64,000 nucleotides of DNA, from assembly GCA_009746045.1 (NCBI GenBank), contig RPFO01000079.1, positions 614,508-678,507 of the forward strand, in the 5' to 3' direction. Source of the stretch: Mesostigma viride. Lineage: Eukaryota; Streptophyta; Mesostigmatophyceae; Mesostigmatales; Mesostigmataceae. Below the pieces are notes generated by a model. It was not told the origin of the DNA and searched no databases. It worked only from the letters and a program-made list of their open reading frames with translations. Below, piece by piece: positions 34,921 through 58,106 of this stretch (positions are counted from its first letter, which is position 1; every line of letters begins with the position of its first letter). Position numbers and translations under genes: made by a program.

Positions 34921-37900
34921 ATGAGTCAACTTACTATAATATCTTGGAACGTTCAGGGTCTAAATACTTATGGTGTTCGCACCCAGGGACAGTCTAAAAT
35001 ATCTGCGCTCCAGGCACAACTAGCCAGTATCACTCAACCCTATGTCGGCCCATCTCATGAAATCTGGGTAGGCCTACAAGAACATAAATTTCCTGGAATA
35101 GACGCCAAAGCACTACAATCCTTTACAAGACGCACCCCAGACATGGAACGCAGATGGGCATGGGCACGGGGGACTAGTGGAGGCACTGCATTGCTACAAT
35201 ATCGACGTCCGCCACACCCTCATGTTCAACTGCACCCATGGGCCCAACACATAGATACTGCTCCCAACACATGGCAGGGTCGCTGGACCCGGCAATGCAT
35301 CTCCTGGGGCGGTAAGACTGGCTATATTATATCGGTATATGCCCCCAACGAACACTCTGACCGTATAAAATTTTTTGATGATTTGTTTGCTATGGTTGCC
35401 CCCCTCCTGGACCAATCTCATGAGGTCATACTGATGGGTGACTTTAATGTTGACCTAGACCATGGCCTTGGGCTTGAGACGACCTCGTTAGCCAACCACC
35501 TCACACGCCTCTCACTACAAGATGTTATCAAACCTCGCGACCATCTGCATACTCGCGAGTCCACTCGTCAGGGCACCCGCATCACTAGTCGTCTAGACTA
35601 CATATTTATGTCACCCTTTTGGGCATCCCTCATTTGTCATGCAGAGGTCATACGCTCCACAGTTTTTTCTGATCACTACCCTTGCCTTCTCACCATGGTG
35701 TATCACTCCAGCCCCCCCAGAGGACCAGGCGTCCCTCGCCTCAATAAAAAGCTGCTGGCTGACCCCGCCTTTCGCACCCTAGTCCGAGAACAATGGCGGG
35801 ACTGGAAAACTAAGCAAGTAGACTACCCAAGCACTACTCTCTGGATGCAAGCATGCCTCTCGCACATCCTTGACTCCTCTAAGGCATACGATCTAGAACA
35901 ACGCCGCATAAAAGGCAAAGACTACAATTACTACAAACGAGTTATCACTATGTTGCAATCCAAACCCCGCCTAGCCCCGCACGAGTTAACACGACTACAA
36001 TTGTGCCAGACTGAGATGGATAAGCTACGCCTTGAACGCCACGCAGAAGCCCTAGATGTGGAAAATACATGGTGGCATGTCAAAGGTGAACGAATGAATA
36101 AGGAATTCTTTGCATTTATCCCACCCCCGCGCTCACAAACCACCATCACTGAAATTACAGACGAGACTGGCACCCATACCACCCCTCAAGACATCCTACA
36201 ATCTGGACATGCTTTTTTCTCCACCCTGTTCCGGACAGAACCCGACCCCTCTGCAAATACAGCCACACAAAAAATCCTCGATGCTATTCCACACCGCCTC
36301 TCTCCGTCACAACAAGCTCTACTAGACGCCAGCCCCACTATGGAAGAAACATCTCTAGCACTTCAACATCTCAAAACCGGTAGCGCACCTGGTGCAGATG
36401 GCCTTCCAGTAGAGTTTTTTAAAACGTTCTGGCCCCTCATAGGCCGGGATCTCTACCAATGCATCCTGGAAATCTGGAACACCGAAACTGTTGTGGGCCA
36501 GTGGTCGGAAACAATCCTCATCCTCTTACACAAAAAAGGGGATAAAACAAGTTGGAAAAATTATAGACCCATTCGCATGCTCACAGTCCCTTACAAACTA
36601 GCCAGCAAACTCTTGCAACGCCGTTTCTATAGTGTACTAGATAATCTGATCGGCCCGGAACAAGTTGGATTCAGGTCCAACCTACACATCAGCGACAGCA
36701 TCACCATGATCATGGACATTGTTGATGACGCATGGCGCAACAATATTATAGGTCTTATTTTATTTTGGGATTTTGAAAAAGCATTCGACCGCATATGCTG
36801 GAAATATCTCGAGGCTATACTACACGGGCTTGGTTTGGACCTAAACTTATTAAGGTCAGTCTAGGCATGATCAAATCCCTCACTTGGCACCTACTAATTA
36901 ATGGACATAAATCCCAAATAGGCCATAGCACACGCTCCCTCCCACAAGGCGACTGTCTCTCTCCCCTTCTCTTTTTGCTCGCTCACGCTGGCCTCTTCTT
37001 TCTTCATCAACAGGACAGCCGTATTCAAGGCTACCCCATCCCTCACCACACACGTGGTCTGTTTCAAACTGCCTACGCCGATGACACTACTAACATTTGC
37101 ACCTCCTTGCGTGATGTTGATGCTGTGCTTGACAATATATCTACATACTGTACCGCCTCCCAACAACGCTGCAACGTGCAAAAGTCCACGGGCTTGCATA
37201 TTGGCAGAACAACCAACCCGACTCTCCAACCTACCAACCTGGCGGTGACATGGGTCCCGCCAGGAGGATACCACCTTTTGCATAACTGCCCTATCGGTCG
37301 GACAGCCGAAGGGAGGTTATTGGAAGTCAAAACCTTTTTATACGACGAATCACAACAACTGGGCAAACTTACTGGTGTACAACAGGTGGCCAACCGCTGG
37401 GCTGGCGTACACCGCCTCAGCCTCCGGGGCAAGGTCCTCGTCACGAACCAGCTGCTGTTCTCCAAGTTGCTGTACTTCGGTCAGGCCCACCCACCGGATG
37501 AACACACCGTGTCTCTTATTCAACGACTGGGGCATAACTTTGTTTGGAAAAAATCGAGCGATCTCAGCCGCCAGGTACACGGATGGATCAGAGAGTCAAT
37601 GTCTTTTATGCCGTGGCCTCTTGGAGGACTAGGCTTACACAATATGCAATGGCGTTTATGGTCTGTGTATGCCAAACAAGTTATCTCTGCCCACATTGGT
37701 GTCAACACACACCCTGGATGTCTTCTGGCACGTGTAACCCTCTCACGTCTTACTCATCACTCCAATGGTATTTCCTGGCACTCTGGAGCCGCACTGCTTA
37801 CTGCTCGCCTCCCCTCCCCTAAGCTCACCAGAGGTCTTCCTTGGTACTGGGCTCGTATATGGCAAGGCTTTATGGCACTTAAACCCGACCGCCTATTATT

Positions 37901-39322
37901 CCCCACACTACGTGAGGAAGTTGCACGCCAACCCCTATTCTTTAATGATATATACCTCAACCCCCTTAATCGCCCCTTCGGATGCTTAAGTGGCCCTAAC
38001 CCCTATGAAGGCTTCATAACATCCCCCCACCCTGTAACCACTATTCTCCACCTGTATATTCTCCACGGTGACTGCTACCGCCTCTTTATAACGAACTGGC
38101 TGCCTGGGTCCCCAATATGCCTACTTATGCTGCCTGGGCCGCGCTAGTACAAGCCATACCCCCACGCTGGCACACACTCATGACTTCTCCCCGTGCCCCC
38201 TATAAAGCTGGTGAATGGTGCTGCTTTTGTCCATACAGCACGACCGCAACATGCTCGGGGAAGGTGATCGCAGAACTCCCCCTTGGAACCCTGCACGTTC
38301 AACTACTGGCGCCGCTGAGCGGCCACAATGGCTGTTTGGCTCAACTTACAACTGCAGTGGTGTTCCTCCCCACCCAGCTATGCCACCGGATTCGGGTTGT
38401 ACCTTGGTCCCTTGAACAATCATGTGTATACCAACCCAACCCCAACCTTCCAGACGCTGCTATTATTTGGCTACATGTGGGATCAACTCGCCTGGACATG
38501 TTGTCATTGGATCCAGTGGAATTTGGCTGGGTGCTAAATCAGGGTGACAGCAGAATTGTAAAGGCCTTTACGAGTACACGGCAGAGTGGGGCTACACAAT
38601 GCTCCGGCATAAAAACCATCAATTCCACCCCGGACGGACACGCTGGGGCGCTACTGAGTGGCCTGGCCACACCTGGGTCCGCAACATCACCCTCGCCGTT
38701 GACCACCCGCTGATTGATCGCCGCGCGACCGACGTACAACACCTCTTGATGCACCGGTCCATCGGGGTAGGGGAGATCCTTCACCGGCGATTTCACCACC
38801 CTGCTACTTGTTTATGTACCAACCCCACTGAAACTGTGGAACACCGATTTTTATGGTGTAACCTCCAGGGAGTTTGGACCTGGTTGATTGGTTTATGGGC
38901 AGCCTGGACATCTGAGCCTATCATACCGGTGTCTACCCGCTCAATTATCTTTGGCATCACTGGCACCCCTGGCCTTGAGCTCACCTTTTCACAACAAGCG
39001 TGGATATGGCTCCGCACATGCATGTTATATACAATCTGGACGGTGTGAAACGATGTGGTGTTCAATAGGCGCACAGTTTTCGACAAAGCTGGGGTTCTCT
39101 CACGCTTCAGTCATTTACCTATGGAACTCCGGCATGCGACGCTACTGGATGGTTGCAAATGAACAAAACAAAATCTGGGACCCTGGCGCGGACCAGGATA
39201 AGCCCAGCCCACTTGAGATCTTTCATGACCTCATGGGCAAAAACAGGATCTTTACCCACATGCCCAATGACAACCCCTTAGAAGTCCAGTGGCTTCCGTG
39301 GTCTAGTAAGGCTCCGTTTTAG
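34921..39322 (+). pseudogene. LINE ORF2: endonuclease-reverse transcriptase, frameshifted
   Basis: ORF2 starts at ATG 34921 (MSQLTIISWNVQGLN), about 50 bases after the ORF1 stop. The apurinic/apyrimidinic-type endonuclease (about 34930-35710) shows SWNVQGLN, LQEHK, MGDFNVDLDH, SRLDYIF and SDHYP. The reverse transcriptase (about 36330-37200) shows NYRPIRML, FWDFEKAFDRI, LPQGDCLSPLLF and the catalytic AYADDT. A downstream zinc-binding segment CLCTNPTETVEHRFLWC lies near 38810-38860. The frame breaks near 36830 (between the AFDRI and LPQGD motifs), near 38100, again before about 38560, and near 39045, so it is a dead copy or has sequencing indels. By family knowledge it nicks the target and copies element RNA. 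Confidence 0.9.
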
Positions 39323-39405
39323 CCACTGACATCTTGATACCCTAGGCTTAGCAGGGATTAACTACTGGCTATATTTGGAATAAACGTACACCTATTTACC
39401 TGGAA

Positions 39406-39423
39406 AATAACTGCAGTGTTGTC
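39406..39423. repeat. Target-site duplication, right copy (LINE)
   Basis: Exact copy of the 18 bp at 30818-30835, directly after the LINE 3' end. Confidence 0.93.
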
Positions 39424-40034
39424 GAATGCTAAAGCCAAAAGACGGGGTGTTCAAGACAGGGTCAAACATTTCGTACCTTGTCGTACAAAAAAAGAATACT
39501 GACTGCACGGCGTTTTGGACGGCCATTTTCGGGCAGCTCCTGGGGGTCGGTAGCACTTGGCCCTGCGGGCCTGGTTCTTGCCAGGAATTAACCACGTGTG
39601 CGGCGTGGGAATCAACAACACCAACAACGCAGTACAGTATGTATCGTGCTCTGCACGCCCAAGATCCAGGCGGACGGTCGCGTACACCGCCACGAAGCCA
39701 TGGCCGTGACGCCACCCACGCTGGCTCATGTTGACGCCATACGGTCGCGTGCCGTGTGCATCGAAAACTTGTTGCATCGTATACTACTTTCCCTGTCGCA
39801 AGTTGCAGCTGAAATAAGTTAGCCGGTTTCCCAGCATCGTTCAATCTCTGTCGAGCAGCAATGCCAAGCGGCATTTGGGAACTGAGGTTACCCCAATGTA
39901 CGAGCTGATAATTAGCCGAGCAGCGGGAATTCATCCACGCTATGGTTGGGATGGACCTTTTGTACGGACGAAATGAGGAAATGTGTTAAAGCTTTTGGGG
40001 TCCCGGTCAGTGATAAATCAGATTAGGCTATAAA
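39424..40034. promoter_or_regulatory. Upstream region of the desaturase gene
   Basis: No gene is recognised. A TATAAA at 40030-40035 overlaps the predicted ATG (40035) by one base, which is too close to serve that start. Either the real transcript starts elsewhere or this TATA is fortuitous. This is the right half of the divergent intergenic region split by the LINE. Confidence 0.4.
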
Positions 40035-50815
<10,781 letters not shown>

Positions 50816-51330
50816 CCCCGGACCGAGCGCCCTGCGGTCCCATGTGGCGACCCGCTGGCTGCACGCTGGCTTGTTTATCTCAAAGATTGCCCGAGGGGCT
50901 GCTGCTGTTTATGTCCGTTTGGCAAACCTCCATGTATGCCATGCTGGAGGTTGCCATTAGGGTTGGCGGATGTCTTGTTTGGATGGTGACCATGTGATCT
51001 GCCGCTGAATGCGCAAGTAAGTGTGCGTAAGTCTCTGTCATCTGTGATACAGTTTCTCATGGCTGTGATGCTCCTACTTGGGTAGCAGATTCACACTGCA
51101 CATGGCCAAGGAAATGTATGGGGTGGTGTGCCTGTTTACCTTGTATAATCCCATTTAGTTCAGATACGATTGTGGACCATGTCAGCGATGCAGAAGGCAT
51201 GCCTTCTGGATTTCATAATAATAGCTAGCGGTTAACCTACCGGTAGAGTACCTGGTGGTGGCCTGCCTTCTAGCAAGGAACTTGCAGGCACTCTTTCGAC
51301 TTTTGGTACGTAGATATATGTTAGTTATTG
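50816..51330. other. 3' flank of the desaturase gene
   Basis: No coding sequence is supported. A TGTAA at about 51333 could serve as an algal polyadenylation signal but is 0.5 kb past the stop codon. Confidence 0.35.
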
Positions 51331-51332
51331 AT

Positions 51333-51676
51333 AATGTAATCACAGTGCATATCTTGCCGTCTAAGTACCGTACTGTCTCTTTGATATTGGGCCGGCGTGC
51401 ATAGCGAACGCATGGGTTGATGGACTATTCGGGGCCCCCATAATATGAAGGCCATGATGCTCAAAATTCAAGCTAGCATAGATTTCTGATCCACTCGGCC
51501 GGATATAGCTCGTGATGAATAAATTTCATCACGAGCGAATCGCTCGTGTGATTCATCGCGAGCGAATCACAGTGCATCTCTTGCCGTCTAAGTACCGTAT
51601 TGTCTCTTTGATATTGGGCCGGCGTGTATAGCGAACGCATGGGTTGATGGACTATTCGGGGCCCCCATAATATAAT
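51333..51676. repeat. Direct duplication of about 105 bp
   Basis: The segment from AATCACAGTGCATATCTTGCC to GGGGCCCCCATAATAT at about 51336-51444 recurs at about 51566-51672 with only a few differences. It lies at the 3'-proximal edge of the minus-strand RT fragment. The spacer holds a hairpin, GCTCGTGATGAA / TTCATCACGAGC (51509-51537). Confidence 0.85.
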
Positions 51677-52210
51677 AGGCGGGCGCCCCTCCACCCGGGC
51701 GAAGCGGGCTTGTGCACGGCCGCATAATAGTCCACCATAGAGATGAATAGATATGGGGAGAGCACAGAGCCCTGCTGCTACACCCCGGTGTGCACTGGGG
51801 CCGGGAACGCCGGAGTGACACGCCGTCGGCGGCACGGACCTGGGCTTGGGGCCCTTCATAGAACTGGCGGATGATCTCAACGATGTACGATGGGACACGG
51901 AACAGGTGAAGGACCACCCACAGGGCGTCTCATATAACCGTATCGAATGCCTTGGTGTAATCCACGAAGATCAATAGCAATGGCAAGAGGCCGGGGGCCA
52001 GGCGGCCCACTTCCTCGATCAGGCGGCGCGCGGTAATGGTGACCATAACACAATTGCGACCAACACGGAAAACACCCGCGGCAGATATGAGTATGAATAT
52101 GAGCGCATGTGCGCAAATATGGATATGAATATGAGCGCACGTGCGCTGATGTGAATATGAATCGGGTGCCAAATCGGCACGAAATAATCCGCCTCCGAGT
52201 GGATTCAAAC
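51570..52210 (-). mobile_element. Decayed reverse-transcriptase fragment of an RTE-type LINE
   Basis: Minus-strand frames read RRLIEEVGRLAPG, LLLIFVDYTKAFDTVI, then RVPSYIVEIIRQFYEGPQAQVRAADG. These match the RT core that carries the catalytic FVDYTKAFD motif and the following helix. The frame changes at about 51950 and the YADD region is not clearly readable. It is inverted relative to the next LINE fragment. Confidence 0.75.
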
Positions 52211-52561
52211 CTGCGCCCCAAAGGGGTCAAAGGTCTTAGTAAGGTTAATATTGTGCTGAAACCTTTTGCCACTCGGCTTCTAAGGTTCCGCACAATATTA
52301 CCAGCGATAACCACTCGCTGGTACACTCAAGTTCATACGGCGGCATGAGATATCATCGATCCCCAAGTTGGTGGGAGCATCGCGCGTGACCAAATTTAGC
52401 AACCATAGCGACTCGGGCCGCTAAACCCTAAACCCTGTTACTAGAAACTAGATAGCTAGCATCATCCATTTCCGTCCCGCTGAGGACTTATGCTCACGTG
52501 ACGTGCAGTCTAAGTGTAGATAAAAAACAAATTACTATATATGCGTGCATATCAGACACGC

Positions 52562-53318
52562 TTTACGCCAGTACCGGGCCCTGTGGCGCAAGCCCCTGGG
52601 CAAGATCGAGAAACAGGACCTGTTCAAGGTCCTCGTCCTTCCTGTTCTCACGTATGGAGCCGAGACGTGGACCCTCACCGCCGACCTGGCCCGCAAGCTG
52701 GACGGCGCGGTCACCAGCATGCTGCGTTCCATTTTCAGAGTAGGATATGCTGCTCATGTCCGCAATGAGGACCTGTACCAGGGCATGCCCTATATCACCA
52801 GCACCATCAAGCAACGACGCCTGCAGCTAGTAGGGCACCTAGCTCGCACCAACCAGGTATAGACACCTCACGTGGCCCCCCCGCAGGACTGCGACCAGCC
52901 CAGCCTGGCCGGCACCTCCTGACGTGGGCTGGGCCCAGTGATGTTAGACGCCGCAAGGCCCGCACCTTCAAAGAACAGCTAGTAGAGGACATGGGGGGCC
53001 TAGGCCTCTCTGTGATTTGGAAGAAGATGATGGACAAGGCCAAGTGGGCGGCAGGTCATAGAGGACAACGAGCCCCCCCCAGTGGGGAAGCGCCCGCATG
53101 TGCAATCCCGTGGGAGGCACGCCAGATATAGCTCCCCTAGGGCAGCGTGCGGCTGCCTAGATAGATGTTGTAGTTAGAATGCTGTTAGATAGATGGAGTA
53201 TGTAGCCGATGTAGATAGATTAGACCGGTAGGACTGTTTGCACCCATCCATCCATCCATCGGGGTTAATGCTCCGTGACTCCCCAACGGGAGCACGAGTC
53301 TAATTAATTAATTAATTA
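52562..53318 (+). mobile_element. 5'-truncated RTE-type LINE with (TTAA)n tail
   Basis: A 757-bp insertion bounded by ATATCAGACACGC at 52549-52561 and 53319-53331. Its 5' part encodes the C-terminal region of the RT protein (DLFKVLVLPVLTYGAETWTL; HVRNEDLYQGMP; IKQRRLQLVGHLAR) up to a stop at 52860-52862. The 3' UTR ends CTCCCCAACGGGAGCACGAG and a short (TTAA)n. It is the best copy of the 3' end shared with 14435-14827, 53332-53465 and 56119-56317. Confidence 0.88.
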
Positions 53319-53331
53319 ATATCAGACACGC

Positions 53332-53465
53332 GACGCATTAATTAATTAATTAATTAGACTCGTGCTCCCGTTGGGGAGTCACGGAGCATCAACCCCGATG
53401 GATGGATGGATGCAAACAGTCCTACCGGTCTAATCTATCTACAACCTCTATCTACAACAGGGGGG
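53332..53465 (-). mobile_element. Second RTE-type LINE end, tail to tail with the previous one
   Basis: The (TTAA)n tail at about 53338-53356 is followed by the inverse of the same 3' UTR end, truncated at about 53465. The two tails face each other across about 20 bp. Its own target duplication could not be defined. Confidence 0.75.
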
Positions 53466-53639
53466 GCCCACAATCAATCTACAATACCCATGCCAAATTT
53501 TATTACTTGAGGAGACGCCATTTCAACAAATACATGACAATTGATGCTCATTGTGAATGCGTTTCCACATGAAATCATTACCATTTCATGCAATTTGGTC
53601 ACTGGTGCGCTTTCCGCGTGCACTTTTCATTACTAGATT

Positions 53640-53695
53640 GCTTAAATTTATTAAAATTTATTAAAATTTATTAACATTTATTAAAATTTATTCAA
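53640..53695. repeat. 11-bp AT-rich tandem repeat
   Basis: About five copies of TTAAAATTTAT in otherwise gene-free AT-rich sequence (53470-54025). Nothing else is recognised in that stretch. Confidence 0.85.
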
Positions 53696-55074
53696 GTCGG
53701 GGTAAAATTGGCTGTTTTTGTCAAAGTGTCATGCACTCGGAGGGTAAGCAAGTGAGACAAGTTGTAGATTAAATTTACAATTGCACAACCCTCTCCACGA
53801 CCCCGCTAGTTCTATTTATAGAACGAATTATAATTATTGCCAAAATTGTGCACAAGCCTGTGCACAACCCAACCAGTAATTCCCACTTGAACTTTGAATA
53901 TTCAAGTGAATGCTCTGGAGACAGATGTACAGATCGATCTTTACAAATGTACACGAGTTCAGATCAAGCTATCTAACTACCTACTAACAGGCGTTTCTTT
54001 ACAGGTGCCCGTCCGCTCGTCTTCTTTACACCCCCTCCCGCACATCTGCGCCAGCCTTCCCTTGAGGTTTTCGTTTGCCCTGCCCTGCGGCTTGGTCTCC
54101 CCCCTTCTCTTGGAGTCGTGGGGAAGATCTGGTCGCTGGGGAAGATCTGGTCGCCAGGTACCCCTTGTCCATCCACCACTCCAAATACGTTCCCTCAGGT
54201 GGCTTGAAACAGTTCCGCATCTCGTCTTGTTGTACCTTGAAAATTATGTTGGGCATCGTCCCCTCCTCCCCATTAATCCAGATTCCCTTTTCGTCACACC
54301 CTTCTGCCCAAAATTTAACGTACCACACGCCCGTTTTATCCACCTTTCGAACGACTCCATGCACCAGGAACGTGTCGACGTGGAAATCAGGCATGTGTGC
54401 CAGCTTCATTGGGTCTGCATTGAGTTTAGCCACCGAATCAGCAGCCCACGTGGGCTTCCACAACGTATCAAGGCGCTGGGATTGGTTCTTCCGATACTGG
54501 CAAAATTCCCCGCCGTGCTTGCACAATACCGAAACCGGACATCCAACAGGCGAGCGGGGCACGACCCGTTTCCCCCCCCCCCACCTTCCAGATTCTCCAT
54601 CCACGTCTGCCAACTTGGTGGTGGCACTTTCTTGTCTAGTGGCTTGGGCTGGGTTGCGGTAACTGTGACACGTCTTTGTGGCGCTTCCTCCTCAGGTTCC
54701 GATTCTTCCGATTCTTCCGAATCTTCCTCAAACCCTTTGGGTGGGCCGCCATGCGCGTCATCCTTTGGCGGCTCCTCTTCAGACTCGTCACCTGTGTGTG
54801 GGACAAGCAATGACGAGCGGCGCAATTAGTTATCATTACAATCGCAAATCAAACTTGGGAATATGCAAACATCATAATTTAACCGACCATATTCACTCAG
54901 ATTAACTTACCCTTTGACAGATGACTAGCCGTTGCTCTTGATCGAACGTGCCCGCCAGGCGAAAGGAGCTTTTTGCAGTAGTCGACGGCACGCCCCAACA
55001 TCCCCCCCCCGACGCCCCCGAATTCCCCCTCGAGCCTCCCTCCCCTCCCCCCCCCTTCCCCCCTTCCCCCGATG

Positions 55075-55525
55075 CGCCGGTCGACCCGCCCCCCTCTCCG
55101 CCCTTCGACCCGCCCCCCTCTCCGCCCTTTGACCCGCCCCCCTCTCCACCCTTCTCTCCCCCCCCTCTCCGCCCTTGGACCCGCCCCCCTCTCCGCCCTT
55201 TGACCCGCCCCCCTCTCCACCCTTTGACCCGCCCCCCTCTCCGCCCTTCGACCCGCCCCCCTCTCCGCCCTTCGACCCCCTCCCCTCTCCGCCCTTCTCT
55301 CCGCCCCCCTCTCCATCCTTCGACCCCCTCCCCTCTCCGCCCTTCGACCCGCCCCCCTCTCCGTCCTTCGACCCCCCCCCTCTCCGCCCTTCGACCCCCC
55401 CCTCTCCGCCCTTCGACCCGCCCCCTCTCCGTCCTTCGACCCCCCCCCTCTCCGCCCTTCGACCCGCCCCCCTCTCCGCCCTTCGAACCCCCCCCTCTCC
55501 GTCCTTCGACCCGCCCCCTTATCAC
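55075..55525 (-). repeat. 24-bp low-complexity repeat within the unrecognised gene
   Basis: About 18 imperfect units related to GGAGAGGGGGGCGGGTCGAA on the minus strand. Most are about 24 bp, with 21-22 bp variants that change the reading frame. In frame it would encode Gly/Arg/Glu-rich repeats. Confidence 0.85.
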
Positions 55526-56118
55526 CACCCTCATTCCCGTCCCCCTCATCATCGCCGGCACCATCATCACCAACCTCCTCCCCATCATCACCCCCATGTG
55601 ACCCGACATCCTCATCATCCCCCATTGAGACGTCTTCGGCCGCGGGGTCTCCGAGGCGGCGCGCTTCCGGCGTTTCTTTTTGGTGCCAGCGCCTGCCGTC
55701 TCCAGCGGACGCTTCTGGGCTGCACCCGCAATTTCCTTGCCCGAACGGCCGTTGGGATTGGAAATATCCTCCCCCTGTGGCCGCTTCCCAAGTACCTTCA
55801 GAAGGACCTTAAACCCATCCACCTGCTCCTTTGACCCAATGAAGATCACGGGTGGGTTGAAGAATCCCGTGAAATCGCCTAGGTACGACGACCAGTCGTC
55901 CTTCACACCATTGAAATCTCCACAATCCTTCGCCGCCTTCCAGTCCCTTTTCTCCACCCACGAACCCGTTCGACCCTTCAACAATTCCTCATCATTCCAC
56001 AGCTTCGCGTGGTGTTCCAAATTCAGCAGCCATATCCCATTCTTGATATCCGGCTGGTTCGTCAACCCCGTCCTCTTCGCAACAAATTCGAACCCCTCCA
56101 TTGCATTAAGTACCACTT

Positions 56119-56317
56119 AATTAATTAATTAATTAAACTCGTGCTCCCGTTGGGGAGTCACGGAGCACCGAAGTGCTTTTAATCCCTGTGTGTGCACTAC
56201 AGGAGAAAGGGCAGAGACCCCCAGTCTCCTTCATGCCAAAGGCATGCCACAGCTGCAATCGGGCGCGGCTAGCTAAAAGGACAGGCTAACGATCCGGCAA
56301 ACTGTGGGTGCAATAAG
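56119..56317 (-). mobile_element. RTE-type LINE 3' end inserted in the unrecognised gene
   Basis: 199 bp between AGTACCACTT copies at 56109-56118 and 56318-56327. It begins with (TTAA)n followed by the inverse of the LINE 3' UTR end CTCCCCAACGGGAGCACGAG. Reading the host strand across a single target copy gives an open frame (RLAQVV then LNAMEGFEF), so the gene was intact here before insertion. Confidence 0.88.
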
Positions 56318-57639
56318 AGTACCACTTGAGCCAACCGTGTCGGCCCATCGCTTTTCTCCCACGCGAAAGTCTTCATCATGAACTCACAGGTCGTATCCCC
56401 GTCAGACCCGTAAACTTTCTTAGAAATCCACGGGCCCTGCTGCTCGATTTCGGATGCCAGCTCCTCCGACCCAAACTTCCGCGGGGGTTCCCGCTTCTCC
56501 CCCACCTTTTTTTGGCGACCCGACTGGACGTCCTCTGCCTCGGCATGTTCGGCTTGGCCTTCCTCCGGCACAGCCCCCGTCACCACCACAGCCCCCGCCA
56601 CAGGCTGTACGGGTTGGGGCACCACAGCCTGTTCGGTTGGGGGTTCGGGCGCAATCAGGACCCACCATTTCGTTTCCTCCTTGTGGGTCGTCCAAAAATC
56701 CGTCCTCTCCAGCAGTGCAAGTGGGAAGGTGGAATCGTCCCTCCCCGTTGGCCTGATAACCGCCCTTAGTCTCTTGGCAGCTACAGCGACCGTATCGGCC
56801 ACCCTCTGAAGGGCGCTGTCGGCTTCCGAAGGCTGCATCGGCAACCAGCCGAGGTCGCGTGGTTCGGGGTATTTCCCCAAATCGCGGTTGTAGATCATGA
56901 AAAGCTGGACCATCACCTCGCAGAAGATCTTGGCCATGTATGTCAGGTCATACAAGCACTGAGGAGGAACGTGTTTGGCCTTCACGGTTGCCATGATAGA
57001 CGGCCAGAATCGAAAGCGGGCTAGACTCCTCCACCCTTCCTGTTTGATCCCCCCCCCTTCCTCATCACCCTTCCCTCCCCGTCCAGCTTGTCCGCTGCCA
57101 CGATGTCCAGAAACTCTGCAAGCTCCTTGGCCAGCTTGTCCTCAATCGGCATTCCACATCTACTGTCGTCGTTCGGAGCGACCGTTTCATCCTTCACAGC
57201 CGAGATGAAGTCGTAGACTTGGGTTTTCTCCGATTCGGACAAACCACCCTCGTTCAATCGCCCTCCAACCCGCTCCTCACCACCCTCCTCCCCCTCCCCG
57301 TCCTTCCTTGCCTTCTCAGTGCTGCTTGAAACCCCATGAATCAAATTCCATATTTCTTTCTGGTCCTGAAGGGGCACCTCCGGCTTATCCCAGGATTCCT
57401 CCATGTGCGTCTTGAAATAGTTGTGCACTTCCAGCAGCGCCGTCCCCCTCGACTTTTTGGAAACGGCCTCGTCTTCTGCATTCAGCCCCCCTCCGATCAG
57501 GGCAACCCTCCGATGCGCCTCTCTCCCCTGCATGCATGAAATGTGAATCAGTGTTTGAGACAAAAAACGGTCATACAACACACGACCTGACATTTTGTCC
57601 TTACACTTTGGAAGATCGGCCGTTCCCGAACAAAAATCA

Positions 57640-58106
57640 CACCCTAATTTCCAGTTTCCAACGGCCGTTGGCGCAAGAAAAATCACACCCTAATTTCCAG
57701 GTTCCAACGGCCGTTGGCGCAAGAAAAATCACACCCTAATTTCCAGGTTCCAACGGCCGTTGGCGCAAGAAAAATCACACACTAATTTCCAGGTTCCAAC
57801 GGCCGTTGGCGCAAGAAAAATCACACCCTAATTTCCAGGCTCCAACGGCCGTTGGCGCAAGAAAAATGTCGACCGAATTTCCAGGTTCCAACGGCCGTTG
57901 GCGCAAGAAAAATATCAACCAAATTTCCAGGTTCCAACGGCCGTTGGCGCAGGAAAAATGACACCCTAATTTCCAGGTTCCAACGGCCGTTGGCGCAAGA
58001 AAAATCACACACTAATTTCCAGGTTCCAACGGCCGTTGGCGCAAGAAAAATCACACCCTAATTTCCAGGTTCCAACGGCCGTTGGCGCAAGAAAAATAAC
58101 ATCTAG
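57640..58106. repeat. 46-bp palindrome-bearing array A
   Basis: About ten copies of a 46-bp unit containing the perfect palindrome CCAACGGCCGTTGG, then GCGCAAGAAAAATCACACC and CTAATTTCCAGGTT. It fills most of the intron between 58144 and 57528 of the unrecognised minus-strand gene. Period and lack of variable spacers exclude CRISPR. Confidence 0.95.

Larger units (their letters stand above)
30836..39405 (+). mobile_element. L1-like LINE, full length, inactive, with nested DNA element
   Basis: An 8.57-kb non-LTR retrotransposon between exact 18-bp target duplications. It has a 5' UTR (about 30836-31150), ORF1 with a zinc-knuckle-like motif, ORF2 with N-terminal apurinic-type endonuclease, reverse transcriptase and C-terminal zinc-binding domain, and a short 3' UTR with AATAAA at about 39379 and no poly(A) tail. 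The order endonuclease, RT, zinc-binding segment is that of L1-like elements, including those of green algae. ORF1 is interrupted by a 2.08-kb TTAA-flanked element, and both ORFs carry frameshifts, so this copy cannot be autonomous. Intact length without the nested element would be about 6.5 kb. Confidence 0.92.
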
